A program made the translations under genes and the position numbers. DNA of 64,000 bases from Urophycis tenuis (taxonomy: Eukaryota > Chordata > Actinopteri > Gadiformes > Phycidae): positions 486,937-550,936 of the forward strand of contig JAXIVH010000063.1 in NCBI GenBank assembly GCA_036785325.1, written 5' to 3'. The notes beneath the pieces are model-generated. The model was not told the DNA's origin. It made no database searches and worked only from the letters and a program-made list of their open reading frames with translations. Position 1 is the first letter of the stretch. Every line of letters begins with the position of its first letter. Of this stretch, positions 12,001-23,254 are shown one piece after another.

Positions 12001-12360
12001 TTGAAAATAGAGTTCACGTTGGCAAGGAAAATACCTGGAAGAGGTGGACGCGTTCCCCTCCGACGCAGGCGAGCCAGAGAGCCAGCTCTCCTTCCCCGCT
12101 GTCTTCTGGTCCACTTAACCGCACGGGCGAAAAACGCAGTACCCCTCACAAGTATATCCAGAATGTACGTGGAACGGGTGAGTAGTTCGGGATAAATGTC
12201 CGGTGGGGTTAGATCCTTAAAGTGCAGTAGTTCCTCTTTTGTGTAAGAAGTCCAACAGGACACTGGAACAGTACAAAACAAACAAAACACGACACAGAGT
12301 AGCGCTACGGCAGCCATGGGCGGCGCCATCTTGGACCGTCACCTAGGCAACCAGGTGCAT
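9044..12360 (-). mobile_element. Non-LTR retrotransposon (APE-type LINE), near full length
   Basis: Minus-strand LINE in intron 2 of the Ac-like hAT. Its 3' end is a short hexamer tail, (tcagaa)n on the plus strand at 9044-9067, as in LINEs that end in microsatellite-like repeats. The single long ORF has an endonuclease and a reverse transcriptase. No ORF1 is visible; either the family lacks one or the copy is 5'-truncated near 12360. I do not assign the clade. A 21-base G run at 9309-9329 lies near the ORF end. Confidence 0.85.
9063..12329 (-). CDS. LINE endonuclease-reverse transcriptase, open over 1,088 codons
   Basis: The frame starts MAPPMAAVALLCVVF, with a hydrophobic, signal-like N-terminus, then a basic region. 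An APE endonuclease follows (NVNSIFNKMDEL, FVETHLS, VVLGDFN, SDHDLI). A Pro-rich linker leads to the reverse transcriptase (GPDSVSSSALK, LNDYRPVALTS, ILFVDFSSAFNTI, STGSPQGCVLSPAL, KFADDTTLVG with the catalytic FADD) and a C-terminal region (FYTAIIESILTHSI). No stop or frameshift breaks it. The final about 90 codons follow a poly-G/C run whose length sets the frame, so the true end may be near 9320. An intact ORF of this size suggests a recent copy. Confidence 0.88.
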   Translation of the reverse strand: MAPPMAAVALLCVVFCLFCTVPVSCWTSYTKEELLHFKDLTPPDIYPELLTRSTYILDILVRGTAFFARAVKWTRRQRGRRAGSLARLRRRGTRPPLPGIFLANVNSIFNKMDELQCLVARSRDFHSSAVFAFVETHLSLSIPDGAVELEGFTMFRADRVFEAVNKSRGGGLLFFVNDRWCSDVTVILQHCSINIESLFILCRPLYSPREFSSFILGCVYIPPAADVTAAVDTLAGQITSAERQHPNSLTVVLGDFNKANLSRALPKYRQQVTCTTRGENTLDHCYCTIRQAYHSVRRAALGNSDHDLIHLIPRYRQRLKLSKPVVSRFRVWSSEERERLRAGLESAGCDQDFEWAGPEAGNNLDEYTDTVSSFIGFCEEVCVPLHFRKSYNNDKPWFSVKLKRLRQEKEAARRSGDGDLFKRAKYKFAKAVKEGKHHYAERLQQQLSEGNPSSVWKGLKKITNYKPKPPQAPDSLPLANELNEFYCRFEKEFPPAPSLHTPGPQPPLHPSRVINPPATPPTPPPLTPLSPSSSPPLSVTVREVKKLFKGQNPRKAAGPDSVSSSALKHCADQLAPVFTNIFNASLELCYIPACFKASTIIPIPKKAKVTGLNDYRPVALTSVVMKVLERLVLAHLKSITDPVLDPLQFAYRANRSTDDAVNMALHYVLEHLDTAGNYVRILFVDFSSAFNTIIPHTLERQLSLLQVPVSTCKWITDFLTNRSQRVKLGKSISSSRSISTGSPQGCVLSPALFSLYTNSCTSLQPSVKLLKFADDTTLVGLISKGDESAYRREIERLQSWCSCNNLELNAQKTVEMVVDFRRNAAPLIPIMLGETPVASVESCRFLGLTLSRDLKWGPNITALLKKAHTRMFFLRQLKKFRLPRRMMTQFYTAIIESILTHSIITWFPAAVVKDKARLQRVIRSAEKVIGVPLPSLKSLHDTRALRRAKKIMADPSHPGHNLFTPLPSGRRLRLPGTARTRHRLSFFPSAVRLVNESGYQPPPPPPPFPPPCDTGPGLVITLDSIMHLHFTLYSLYPIPHHPSPCSLKLSCYCPVCTVLSCCTVFVDAHIGTLSQIPILFSKNGNKLF

Positions 12361-12504
12361 ATTAGTGAATAGTGAGTGACTAGTTAGTGTTAGTGAATGA
12401 CAATGAATGACAATTTGTATGAAGTGAATCGACACCACCCTCCAAAATCCTAGTTATAACATGGGTAAACTTTATATTTGATGTGCTATAAAAATGTTAC
12501 ATAC

Positions 12505-14722
12505 CTTTAATCATCATTGACACAGCCTCCTTGGTGTTTTCATGGACCAAAACGTCATGGGTCAACCACATGGTGCCAAATGAATGGTCCACTAGAGCAG
12601 CCTTTAGGTATAGAGCAGGGGTTCTCAAACTTTTTCACACGAAGGACCACTTTATCATTTATTTTTTTTATCATGGACCACCTAACCAGCGGGCAAATTT
12701 CCCACTCCCACCCTTAAAAAAACCTTTTTAAACAGCGTATGTTCCAATTTTATATGTTGTATATTCCAAATTAAGTCTGCAGTATATTACAAATGTATTT
12801 GTAATAAATAGGCTAGTAGCAAAATTAGGCTACTATGAAATACCTTTACCCCGATCTATGTGAGATTAATCACTGTTTCAGATTAAACATGTTCAGAGCT
12901 GGTTGTGATGTAATGAATGACACAGCAGTTGTATGAAGAGAATTTAATTTGATACCACTGTCAAAATAGTAAAGGTGAACTCAATGTGAAGTAGTTCAAC
13001 ATTAAAAGAGTAAACTATGTTAATTGAACCTATTACTTTTAATTGTAATCAAATATTTAGCTCTTGTGGAGCTATGAACTTCAGCACTGCTGATAAAATG
13101 ACAAATTCCAAATAAGCATAACAACTTTACAAATAGGCCTAGTGCTCAACAATTAATGTGATGAATGGTGTTGCTTATTAAGCATCATTGACTCAATGTC
13201 TGGATCCAAACTGGAGAGTTTCAATCTCATACTGGGGGCTACATTGATCTTGTTGCGCTGCTTTGTTTTCAAACCAACCAGTGTGGAAAATCCAACCTCA
13301 CAGTTGTAGGTGGTTGAAAACGGCATCTACACTTTAGAAAACGATTATTTGTACTCCTAGCTTCGCTTTTGAACGCAGATGAAGGTGATTTGAGAAATCC
13401 TGTTATAAATTCGACTTTTTTGTCATCCTCTCGCGGACCACTTGGGACCACAATCACTGGTATAGAGGGTCAGAAAAGGGCACTGACTGCCTATCACATG
13501 ATTCTTGTACCATCCGGACATTCACAAAGACCCCCCTGAACCGTCTTTGGAGTGATGTTTGTAGGCTACAGATCAAACCCCCCATGTAGCACATTTTCCC
13601 TTTTTCATTTTCCAGGTGGTGGTTAAGAGAAAGGATACAAAGTACCACAGCGCTTATGGTCACTTTTTTTTTCCCCTGCGTGAGGTCTGTGGCTTCCGCA
13701 AAAGGCTGAAGGATGTTCACCAGTTCTTTCATCTGATTCCACTCTCTTGCTGTGAATACCATGTCCTTATGGCCCGAATCAGAAAGAAGTCTAGAAAGCT
13801 TAAGCTGATCACAGTTGAGCACTGCCTAAAAGTGGAACTCCAGCGAGTGGCAATACAGGCAGGGATTCCACGCTGACCAAACTCACCCTCAAACATTTCT
13901 TTGAATGAGCAGCTTGTATGGAGAATGTGGCTCAACCTGGAGGCTTTCGCAATGGCTGCATCAACAATTCTGGTCTCTTTCAGGCCATCTCTCATGACCA
14001 GTTGCAGTGTATGAGCAAAACACTGCATTCTGCATTGACTCTTCGCCATGATAAAGAGGTCAACCCGCTCTTGATCCTCTGGTGACAGGTCATTCCACAG
14101 ATCAGCATCATCTAGGTCTTCTTCCTCTTGACCTGGAAAGCAGGTGGTGAAGGCCTTCTTCATGTTGGCCGCATTATCACAGATAATGTGGTCAACTTCC
14201 TTCTCAGCTCGAAATCTTCACACACCTGCTGAAACTCCTCACAAATCCTTTCACCAGTATGTAAACCTTTGAAACGGCTGCATGCCAGTAAAGCCGACTT
14301 CAAGGAGAGGGAGTCATCAGCTGAAATCATCAGCCAGTGTTACCCCAAAGAACCCCCTCATCTGTCTGTCGGACCATATATCTACAGTCACCGACACACT
14401 ATCTGCATTTTCTAGGTCTGATTTTAGCTTCATCCGTCGCTCGGCCACTACCTCATCCAGCTTCGTGGTTATTGTCCTGCGGCTCACAGGGGCGTACCTG
14501 CTGTCCACTACAGTCAAAAAGTGCTGAAAGCTTGGATGTTCAATTATGGATAATGGCAGGTTGCAGTCAATTATCAGATCTGACAGGATTGAGTTGCTGA
14601 TGGCTCTCTGCTGTGGATGATTAGAGCTGTAGGTATTGCTTGGAGTTCTTGAAGTAAAAAACTGCGATATCATTGGCTGAGTGGTGTCAAATGTGTCCTT
14701 AGTAGTGGTGTACTCTTCAAAT
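12505..14722 (-). pseudogene. Ac-like hAT transposase, exon 2, with MITE inside
   Basis: Starts at acceptor ctctgtctag (exon from 14722) with FEEYTTTKDTFDTTQPMISQ. It continues through RAISNSILSDLIIDCNLPLS and DSVSVTVDIWSDRQMRGFFG, then ICDNAANMKKAF, CFAHTLQLVMRDG, CIATRWSSTFRQ and FSDPLYLKAALVDHSFG, ending at donor gtatgt (12504). Several frameshifts occur (about 14310, 14200, 13830). The 844 bp MITE at 12616-13459 splits the block between DPLY and LKAAL; with one TSD copy retained the frame rejoins exactly. The length and motif order fit an Ac-type hAT core. Confidence 0.85.
12616..13459. mobile_element. hAT MITE family 'CTCAAAC', copy 1, TSD gtatagag
   Basis: Begins caggggttctcaaacttt and ends ccacaatcactg. 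The flanking duplication gtatagag is at 12608-12615 and 13460-13467. The body includes accaaggaccactttatc-like and ctctcgcggaccac segments shared with copies at 47513-47816 and 49883-50519. It has no ORF of its own. It interrupts exon 2 of the Ac-like hAT transposase. Confidence 0.92.
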
Positions 14723-15476
14723 CTAGACAGAGGGGAGAAGTGCAAAAAAAACTGCTTTTAGCTCATGTTTTCATTGCATAATATTCCATTAAAAAATACC
14801 ATACGGAAATTAAATGGAGACACTTCAATCAATCAAACTTTATTTATAAAGCACTTTACATACATTAAAAATGTAGCACAAAGTGCTTTACATGTTTAAA
14901 AACAGCCCCCACCCCTGCCCCACCCCAGCACATACACACGTACATACACATTTTGGCAAAAAACAGACACACACACACACACACACACATACACATACAC
15001 ATAGATCAATAAAGTAAACTTAGAAACATGTGGCTGAGTACAGAGGAGCCAGGTCAGGAAACACTATCACAGGAGGTCGTCTGCACCAGGCGCTGCTCAC
15101 GGCCCACGACCAGGACGCCTCCACCCGGGCGCCCACCAAGCTACAGGCCAGCACAAATGCAATCCCAGCCAGAGCCGATCACAGCCCCCAGTGCAGACGG
15201 CCCCCACCGAGGAAACACTGGAGATAGGGAATAAAACATTAAAACTACTGGAGATAAGGAATAAAAGCATAAAACTACATACGCTAAGAACATAAAATAA
15301 ACAAATAAATAAAATAAAGTAACATAGAAATAACTAAAATGAAGTCTATCATAAAAAGTAAAAAGAATAGACATAACAGAATAAAAACTGACTAAGATAA
15401 ATAAATTAATAAATTAATAAAACATCAGTTGAAAGCTAAATTAAATAGGTGGTTCTTGAGCCTGTTTTTAAAAATA

Positions 15477-17583
15477 TCAACACTCTGCGGCCCTCAGGTC
15501 CTCCGGTAGGCTATTCCATAGACGGGGGCCATAGTGCTGAAAAGATGCCTCACCGTAGGTACGTGTTCTAACTTTGGGGATTATTAAAAGGCCAGTGCCG
15601 GAGGATCTAAGGGCGCGGGAGGGTTCATATGGTAAAAGCAATTCTGAAAGATAAGAAGGCCCAAGACCCCTAAGACATTTAAAAACCATTAAAAGAACCT
15701 TAAAATCAATCCTAAAACACACAGGGAGCCAATGCAGTGATTTTAAAACCGGTGTAATATGTGCCCGCTTTCTGGTCTTCGTGAGCACACGTGCTGCAGA
15801 GTTCTGTAAAAGTTGTTGAGATGCTTCTTTTTGGAAGACCAGAAAGCAGGGCGTTACAGTACTCAATACGACTGGAGATAAAAGCATGCATCAGCGTCTC
15901 TGTGTTAGCACGAGAGAGAAAGGGGCGGACTCTGGCTATGTTCTTTAAATGGTAAAATCCAGTTTTAATTACATGTTTAATATGTGGAATAAAATTGAGC
16001 TCAGAGTCAAAGATGACGCCCAGATTCTTTACCTGATTGGAAGTATTTAAAGACAGTGACTGAAGTTTTGATAAAAGTTTCTCTCTCTGTGCCTTAGGAT
16101 CGATAATTAAAACCTCAGTCTTGCCCTGGATGAGCTGTAAGAAGTTTTCTGCCATCCAGGACTTGATGTCTAAAATACACTTAAAAAGGGCATCAATTGG
16201 CCCTGTGTCATCAGGGGACATGGATATGTACAGCTGTGTGTCGTCCGCATAGCTGTGGAAGTTGATACCATGCCCCCTGATGACATTTCCCAGTGGGAGC
16301 ATGTATAAATTAAAAAGTACAGGACCTAAAATTGAGCCTTGGGGCACACCACATTTAATTTCATGAATCTTTGAGGAGCAAGTGTCCAAACTTACAAGAA
16401 ATGTTCTATCTGTGAGATAAGAACTGAACCATTGGAGGACAGTACCAGAGAGGCCGACCAGGTGTCTTAGTCTGTTTAAAAGAATCAGGTGATCAACTGT
16501 ATCAAAAGCAGCGCTTAGATCCAGTAGCACAAGGACTGTAAGCTTGAGTGAGTCCAAGTTGCACCTAAGATCATTAACAATTTTCAGTAAAGCAGTCTCT
16601 GTACTGTGGTTCGTCCTAAATCCAGATTGAAATTTCTCAAAAACAGAACGGTTATTTAAAAAGTCATTCAACTGAATAAAAAAAGTTTTTCTAAAATTTT
16701 ACTTAAAAATGGTAAGTTGGACACTGGTCTATAGTTATTAAGAACATTAGGATCTAAATTGTTCTTCTTTAGAAGGGGTTTCACCACTGCTGTTTTAAGG
16801 GCAGTTGGGAAAGTACCCGTCTGAAGAGAACAATTCACGATATTCAAGAGCTCATCTTCAAAGAATCCATAAAAAGTTTTAAAAAGTGATGTGGGAATAG
16901 GATCTAAAAGGCAGGTTGTTTGTTTTACTTGGGAGAAAACTCTACCAAGCATCTCTGCATCAACCAGGGCAAAACTGTCCAGTGTTTCCTCAGGTAAAAA
17001 CAAACATTCTAAGGTATTAAAAACAGTATTTTGATCAGATAATATAGAGGATCTTATAAAATCAATTTTGCCTCTGAAGTGATCTGCAAAGTCCTCACAA
17101 AGGGAGTCTGTAGGAGAATTTTGATATCTATTAAAATCAGGGTTCATCAGAAGATCAATAGTATTAAATAGGATTCTTGGGTTATTTTTATGATCAGTGA
17201 TTATGTTGGTAAAGTAGGTATATCTTGCGTTCCTGAGAGCAATGTTGTATGTTTTTAATTGCTCACGGTATATTTGGTGATTAATTGTTAATTTATTTTT
17301 CCTCGATTTCCGTTCAGCTACCCTGCAATTTCTTTTCAGTTTTTTGATCTCCTCAGTTCTCCATGGAGCTGTGAGCTTAGGCAGTATTTTCTTGGTTGTT
17401 AGTGGAGCTACGAGATCAAGTGTTGATTCCAGTTTTTTCGTAAAACATTCAAAAATAAAATAACAAGGTGCCGGTACAGCAGCTGATGGATGCTTACCCA
17501 AGATTTCAATAAAATTTGCAGCCACTTCAGAGGTAATATAGCGTTTCCTGACAGTTCGCACCGAGGTCTCCCGTTGAATAAAA
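15477..17583 (-). pseudogene. L2-like ORF2, reverse transcriptase part
   Basis: Continues the ORF2 interrupted at 23418, starting FIQRETSVRTVRKRYITSE. Motifs in order: VLNNYRPVSNLPFLSK, SGFRTNHSTETALL, LLDLSAAFDTVDH, GVPQGSILGPVLF, HSYADDTQLYIS (catalytic YADD), then KNLGVIFDSELNF and the C-terminal LHWLPV / GPRLWNSLPEDLR blocks. There are two frameshifts, near 16670 and near 15830, so this copy cannot make an intact protein even without the DIRS insertion. Confidence 0.88.
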
Positions 17584-17770
17584 CGAAAGTTACGAATGTA
17601 ACTACGGTTCTATGAATCCCGAATGACCGCCAGAGGTGGTGCTTTAAGCACTGAATATTCCCCTTCGCGCATGCGCAGTTCGAGTATGTATACCAACAAT
17701 GTCACCTGTGACCCCCAGATGACCCGAAGAAGACAATATCTTCCGGTGTCACCTGAGGATCATTTCCTAC
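17584..17770. repeat. DIRS left terminal region and ITR
   Basis: The outer 45-50 bp (cgaaagttacgaatgtaact onward) are unique to this end and are copied in inverse at 17814-17865. From about 17630 to 17770 the sequence is the inverse complement of the right end (about 23255-23405), including the marker gcgcatgcgc. Confidence 0.88.
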
Positions 17771-17813
17771 AGAATCTTCTCGTGAGCACACGAGGATTCT
17801 GAGTGACAGAGAG

Positions 17814-17913
17814 CTCTGGCGGTCATTCGGGATTCATAGAACCGTAGTTACATTCGTAACTTTCGTTCTATTTCATCCCTGCTGACCGCCAGAGGTGCTT
17901 TAAGCACTGAATG
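17814..17913. repeat. DIRS internal complementary region
   Basis: 17814-17865 is the inverse complement of the left outer end. 17866-17913 is the inverse complement of the right outer end (gttctatttcatccctgctg). The block is thus the complement of the two element ends joined head to tail, the template predicted for circular DIRS replication. It lies just past the recombinase ORF. Confidence 0.88.
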
Positions 17914-17955
17914 ACTTATGCCAGCAAGGTCACGAGGAATCCGGCTTTCAAACCT

Positions 17956-18960
17956 TCAGTGTGCAGAGTCAGAGGACTCCGGCCGCAGAACCACGGCCAA
18001 TGGATGGGGTGTGGCCACATTTACCCTGTAGAACCTGGAGAAAGTATCCGGTGACGCCCATGAAGCTGCGGCACAAATGTCCTCTAGGGATACTCCCCTC
18101 AAGGCAGCCCATGAAGCACTCCTGGTAGAGTGGCACCTCGCCCCAGGTGGAAGGGGACGGTTACTTGCCCGATAGGCATGGGTGATGACGTCAACAATCC
18201 AGTGGGACAAACGCTGCTTTGAGATGGCGCGACCCCTGTTAGGGCATCCATAACAGAGAAAGAGCTGATCAGCTCTTCGAATGCATGCCGTAGCTGCAGT
18301 GTAGACCTTCAGGGCCCGCACTGGACACAAAAGCTCAGGCTCCTCCCCTTTCTCCCCCGGAGAAGGGTCAAACCGTGCCAGTTGAATGGGCTGGTTCAGG
18401 TGAGCACGGGACAGCACCTTAGGAAGAAACGCTGTGTTCGGCCACAGAGTGACCCCTGAGCCATCCGAATTCCACCTTAAACACGAATCACTGATTGACA
18501 GGGCATGTAGCTCGCTGACACGCTTCGCAGAGCAAATGGCCAGAAGGAACGCAGTTTTACAGGAAACCCACTTCAACTCCGCTTGTGCCAAGGGCTCAAA
18601 AGGGGGCCGGCATAGTGCATCAAGTACCAGGGGGAGATCCCATGCTGGGGCTCTTGTGGTACTCAGAGGATGCAATCTCTGAGCCCCCCTCAGGAAGAGG
18701 GACACCAGACCATGGCTCCCCACTGTGCCATTGTCAACCCTAACATGACCACAAGATATTGCCGCTACATACACTTTCAGCGTTGAATGAGAGCGCCCTT
18801 CGTCCAGAAGAGACTGAAGAAAGTCGAGAATAGTTGGCACAGAACAGTGCACAGGGTCCTCATTCCGACCTGCACACCAGTTGGAGAACAGTTTCCATCT
18901 ATTCTCATATTGGAGACGAGTGGATGGCGCTCTTGCGCTCATTATGGTGTGTCTCACAGG
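17956..18960 (-). CDS. DIRS tyrosine recombinase
   Basis: The recombinase part begins about SARAPSTRLQYENRW and ends PESSDSAH at 17956. The open frame extends upstream to 19863 out of frame with RNase H, so the true start is not fixed. The N-terminal core-binding part includes WCAGRNEDP and TILDFLQSLLDEG. Catalytic residues visible: Arg in CSAKRVSELHAL, the HSTR box in ARCHSTRSASW, and the final Tyr in SRFYRVNV. This R...HxxR...Y set marks a phage-integrase-fold recombinase, which would join the circular DNA copy into the genome. No lesion is visible in this ORF. Confidence 0.88.
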   Translation of the reverse strand, partial: PVRHTIMSARAPSTRLQYENRWKLFSNWCAGRNEDPVHCSVPTILDFLQSLLDEGRSHSTLKVYVAAISCGHVRVDNGTVGSHGLVSLFLRGAQRLHPLSTTRAPAWDLPLVLDALCRPPFEPLAQAELKWVSCKTAFLLAICSAKRVSELHALSISDSCLRWNSDGSGVTLWPNTAFLPKVLSRAHLNQPIQLARFDPSPGEKGEEPELLCPVRALKVYTAATACIRRADQLFLCYGCPNRGRAISKQRLSHWIVDVITHAYRASNRPLPPGARCHSTRSASWAALRGVSLEDICAAASWASPDTFSRFYRVNVATPHPLAVVLRPESSDSAH

Positions 18961-18974
18961 GTCCGCACAGGAGC

Positions 18975-21197
18975 TCAACAGCGGCTCGGGCCCTCCAACA
19001 GCCAAACACATAGCTGGAGGCGTCGTGGATTTGGGTGCCAGATCCGCCCTGCTAGTTGGGACAGGAGATCCCTCCTGTCGGGTAGGCGCCACGGTGCACC
19101 GCGACAGAGTCTGTGCAGCAGTGGAAACCAGTTCCTCCCTGGCCAGAAGGGAGCCACAAGCAGGACACTGTGACCCTCCTGAAGGACCCTTTGAAGTACC
19201 AGCCGAATCAGCAGAAGCGGAGGAAAGGCGTACAGAAGGCCGTCCGGCCAAGGATGAGCCAGTGCATCCTGGCCCAAAGGACTGGTTGTCTCGGCCAAGG
19301 AGAACCACAGAGGACAGTGGGTAGAGACCTCTGAAGCGAAGAGGTCCACCTCTGCCCTGCCGAAGAGGCTCCAAATCGTGTTCACCACCTCCGGGTGGAG
19401 GCGCCACTCTCCTGGCAGAAGTTTCTGACGAGAGAGAGAGTCCGCCAGGCTGTTCTGCTCTCCCGGCAGATACATCGCCCGAAGGCTGATCAGGCGGGGG
19501 GCTGCCCACGTAAGGAGCTCCTCTGCCACTTGCAGCAGCCGCGCAGACTTGGTCCCGCCCTGATGATTTATATGATACACAGCTGATGTGTTGTCTGATC
19601 GCACGAGAACATGCTTGCCCCTCAGGTGCGGCAGAAAGTGCCTGGGAGCCAAGTGAATCGCTCGCAGCTCCAGCACATTGATGTGCGCCCCCTGGTCTTC
19701 CACAGACCACTGCCCCTGGGCCGTCCTGCTCTGCCACACTGCACCTCATCCGGAAGGGCAGGCATCTGTGGTAACAGTCTCCCTGCGAGACGGAACAGAA
19801 CCCATAGGAACATCCCTGAGCATGTAGGCCCTGTCCCTCCATGGGGCCAAGGCGAGGAGACACTGTTGTGACACCCTGAGTTTCTTGCCCCTGTGCCGCC
19901 TAGCATCCAAATGGAAGCTGTTCAGCCACCTCTGCAGGGGGCGCAGTGACAGCAAGCCTAGAGGAACCACAGCTGAAATGGACGTTAGTTTGCCCAAGAG
20001 ACGAAGAAATGAGACATAGGTCAACCAACGGCCCTCTTGGAACAGGGCAAGAAGGTGAAGGATGTCGTCCACCCGGTGGGGGGACGGTCTGGCTATCATA
20101 GCTACACTGTCCAATGCCACCCCTATGAAGATCGTGGCCTGAGATGGTACCAGGCAGCTCTTTGCCATGTTTACCTTGAGTCCGAGGCGGGCCACGTGGG
20201 ACAGGAGACGCGCTGTATCTCTGGACACCTGGGCACGGGAGGGGGCACAGATCAGCCAGTCGTCCAGGTACGGGAGAACCTTCAAGCCCTGAGACTGTAG
20301 AGGCGCAAGGGCTGCGGCCACACCCCTCGTGAACACCCTTGGGGAGAGGGAGAGCCCAAAAGGTAGCGCCCTGAACTGCCAGTGGCGGCCTCGATAGGCA
20401 AAGCGGAGAAACTGCCGATGGTGCTGAGCGATAGGGATGTGGAAATAAGCATCCTTGAGGTCGATGGACGTGAACCATTCCCCGTGTGCCACAGTTCGCA
20501 GGACGTCTGCCGTGGTCAACATGTGGAAGGGAATGACCTTCATAAATTTGTTCAGCCCTCTGAGGTCTAGGATTGGGCGAAATCCGCCAGTTTTTTTCGT
20601 CACAAGAAAGTACGTTGAATAGTACCCTCTGGGACGTGACAGAGGGTCCACGGGCTCGATGGCGCCTTTGGCCAGGAGGGCGGATAACTCCTGGTCCAGC
20701 ACGAGAGCCTTTGACGGGTCGCTGACGGAGGTCATTTTGACCCGGCCGGATGTGGGGGGCCGGCGGCGGAATTGAAGCTTGTACCCGTGGGTTAAGGTGG
20801 CAACCACCCACGGGTCTGAAGCATGAGCAGTCCACTGTCGGAGCTGCTGATGCGAAAAATATCCCACCGCCGGCCCCAAGGTCTCAATGTCTGGCCCCCC
20901 GGCCCCTAGGGGCCCTAGAGGGGGGGCGGACGGGCTCTGGAGCTCGAGGCTGTCTGGATGGCAGGCGGGCGGGGCCTCGAAAGTCCCGGGCTGGTCTCTG
21001 TACGGGACGCTGGGCATCACGACGGCCAGTGAAGTGGGTTGGCGGTGGAAAGCGGGTGTGAAAGGCAGCCGAGGGGCCCCTCGCTCTGCTGGCAGGAGGC
21101 CTATCAGGAGGAGGCATCCGTCTAAGGCCCGCAAGCTGCTGCCTGGTCTGCCCGGCCTGGATGGTCCGCTCCAATGCTTCCTGGGCTGCGGGACCAA
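18975..21197 (-). pseudogene. DIRS reverse transcriptase and RNase H, one nonsense codon
   Basis: The RT section shows GAIEPVDPLSRPRGYYS, FRPILDLRGLNKFMK, WFTSIDLKDAYFHIPI, FRALPFGLSLSPRVF and VLPYLDDWLICAP (catalytic YLDD). RNase H follows: TTDACPSG, stop at 19748, GAVWQ, then HINVLELRAIHLA, VLVRSDNTSAVYHIN and QNSLADSLSR. The stop is TGA at the place of an expected Trp (TGG), so one G-to-A change would explain it; the frame is otherwise open from 21197 to 18975. It overlaps the end of the gag ORF and the start of the recombinase frame, as usual in DIRS. Confidence 0.9.
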
Positions 21198-22474
21198 ATA
21201 TCTCCCCTGGTTCCACCGGGAGGCTGTGGAGAAGTCTCCTAGCTGCCTCTGTCAAGTTTGACTGAGACAGCCAAACCTGGCGATGAGCCTGAACCAGGAT
21301 GGACATCATTCGTCCAAGTTCTCTAGAAAAAAGGCCAAATGCCTCCAATGAGGCATCACAAAAGGTGGTGGAGTCAGCAGTCACATTGCCCTCCTGCAGT
21401 GAAGCTGAGAGCGCCAACATGAGGTGTGACAATGAGTTTCCCATGCGGCCTGCACGTGCTCCAGCATCATAAGCCCTTGTGAGAAGGTTGTCTGTGATCC
21501 GACACTGGGGTCGAGGGCACCTAGCATCCCTTCGCAGAGCTTCATCCGGGGACACGACGAGAGAAGTGATGGCAGGCTCTACGGCCGGCATACGATCCAG
21601 GCCAACTCCTGCTGCATCGTGCATGGCTGCCAGGGTCCGCCCATCTGCAGAGAGACGGGAGCAGGCCTTAGTGTCCCTCCAACAGGCCTGCAACTCCTTC
21701 AGGTAATCCTCAGAGTGAGGAATAGCAAAGGCAGTGGGGGCCGGCCTGCGCCTAAAGAAGGCGCTAGCCGGTGCCGCTTCTGCCAGCTGTGGTACCTCCA
21801 TGTGCAGACGCTCTAAGGCCATGCGCATGATGGCACGCATGGAGCCATCCCCCGTCTCGGCCCCTGAACTCTGAGCTGAGGAGTGGGAGCCCCGCTCAGA
21901 CGCCGGGGAACCTCCATCTCCTGAATCCTCCCCATAATCGTGGAAGTGGGTCGCCGAAGCAGCCAGGGATATCCAGTGTATCCTCCTCAGGTACCAGCAC
22001 CGGCATTGAAGGAGAGGGTGCCAAAGCACCTACCAGTGGGGCATCAGGCTGGCGGTCTCTGAGCATGTACCTCATCTGGGCCAGCTCAGCCGACAGCTGC
22101 TCCACTTTGGACGAGAGCCCGCTTTGTCTCTCTTCTCTGTGAGCAGGCTTCACCTTTTTGCTGGAGAGTGCAACTGCTGAAGCAGCTGCCCGGCGCTTAG
22201 ACCGTCTCTGACCGACTGGGGGCGCCTGGCCTGAAGGGGGGAGCTCACCTTCCTCCCCAGGATGTTCCACCTCCGCCAGTCTGGCAGCTCTCACCGCCCG
22301 AGACAAGTAGCTGCAGTTCATGCAGGGATTGTCAGAGAGTGCCTCCCGAAGGTGTTCAGGACCGAGGCACACGGGGCATAGGTCGTGACCATCCTCTGAC
22401 TGTAGAGGAGTCTCACAGGATGTGCAAAAATGGGAGCCATCCATTGTGGTGGCACTACGAGGTGCGACACTCAC
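20884..22474 (-). pseudogene. DIRS gag-like ORF, single frameshift
   Basis: Starts MSVAPRSATTMDGSHFC. It has a Cys-rich N-terminal part (CTSCETPL, LCPVCLGPEH, NPCMNC), a basic stretch (RRSKRRAAA) and a coiled-coil-like segment (LSSKVEQLSAELAQM). Near 21950 the frame shifts by one base, with an overlap of 21896-22029 between the two frames. The second half has the conserved fish DIRS gag part (MALERLHMEVPQL, LKELQACWRDTKA, RITDNLLTRAYDAGARAGR) and an Arg/Pro-rich tail ending at 20884. The role is presumed nucleic-acid binding and particle formation, by analogy with other DIRS gag proteins. Confidence 0.8.
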
Positions 22475-23254
22475 CTGTCCAAGTTAACTCGGACGCTCCC
22501 GCCTATAGGGCCTTGTACTGGGGGGAGGGGACGCGTACGCCGCCTGTACCAGGTAAGGAGTCCTTGGATAACCTGAGCGCGTACGCTATGGAAAAACCAA
22601 GTACGGGCACAGTAAGCTGAAGGGAGGGAGCGCGTACGCTGCCTAAAACAGCAGAGGCCCAATTACAATAATAAGAATAAATAATAACTGTTATCAATAC
22701 TAACAGTCACAATAATAAATCAGCCTCTGGACACTGTACCAAAAATAGCTGTAGTGCTGGGCAACAGTCATAGCAACTAATGACAGCGCAAACAAAAAAC
22801 AAACCAAAGCAGCGCGCACGCAGCCTGTACCAACAGAGGTTGATGCGCGACACTCACCTGCAGGTGAAGCTATGCTACAGGTAACAGGCTCCACGCCGGC
22901 TACGGGACACGCTCACGCAACCCGCCAACAGAGCCCGTGAGCAAACAAAGTCAGTTTAACTGGGGGGAGGAGGATGCGCGAACGCAACCACCACCGACAA
23001 ATAAGCCACAAACACCAAAGTAAGCGTTAGTCTGCCATCAGCTAAGGGGATACTCACCTCGCTTACCGGCGAAACAGAAAACACTTCTCAATACAGAGAG
23101 AGGTCGCCGTCGCAGCTCCTGGAGGGCGAACGATCGCTGCTCCGACCGACAACGGCCGCGGAACTACTAGCGACGGCGTATAAAGTACTTCGTAATGAAG
23201 CAGAAGGCGTATTGCTTTCAAAGCAAGCAAAACCGCACGCGAGAAGAAAAAAGA

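Noticed and set aside
18434..21261. Many plus-strand ORFs and a second minus frame
   Set aside because: Shadows of the DIRS gag, RT and recombinase frames; no conserved motifs.
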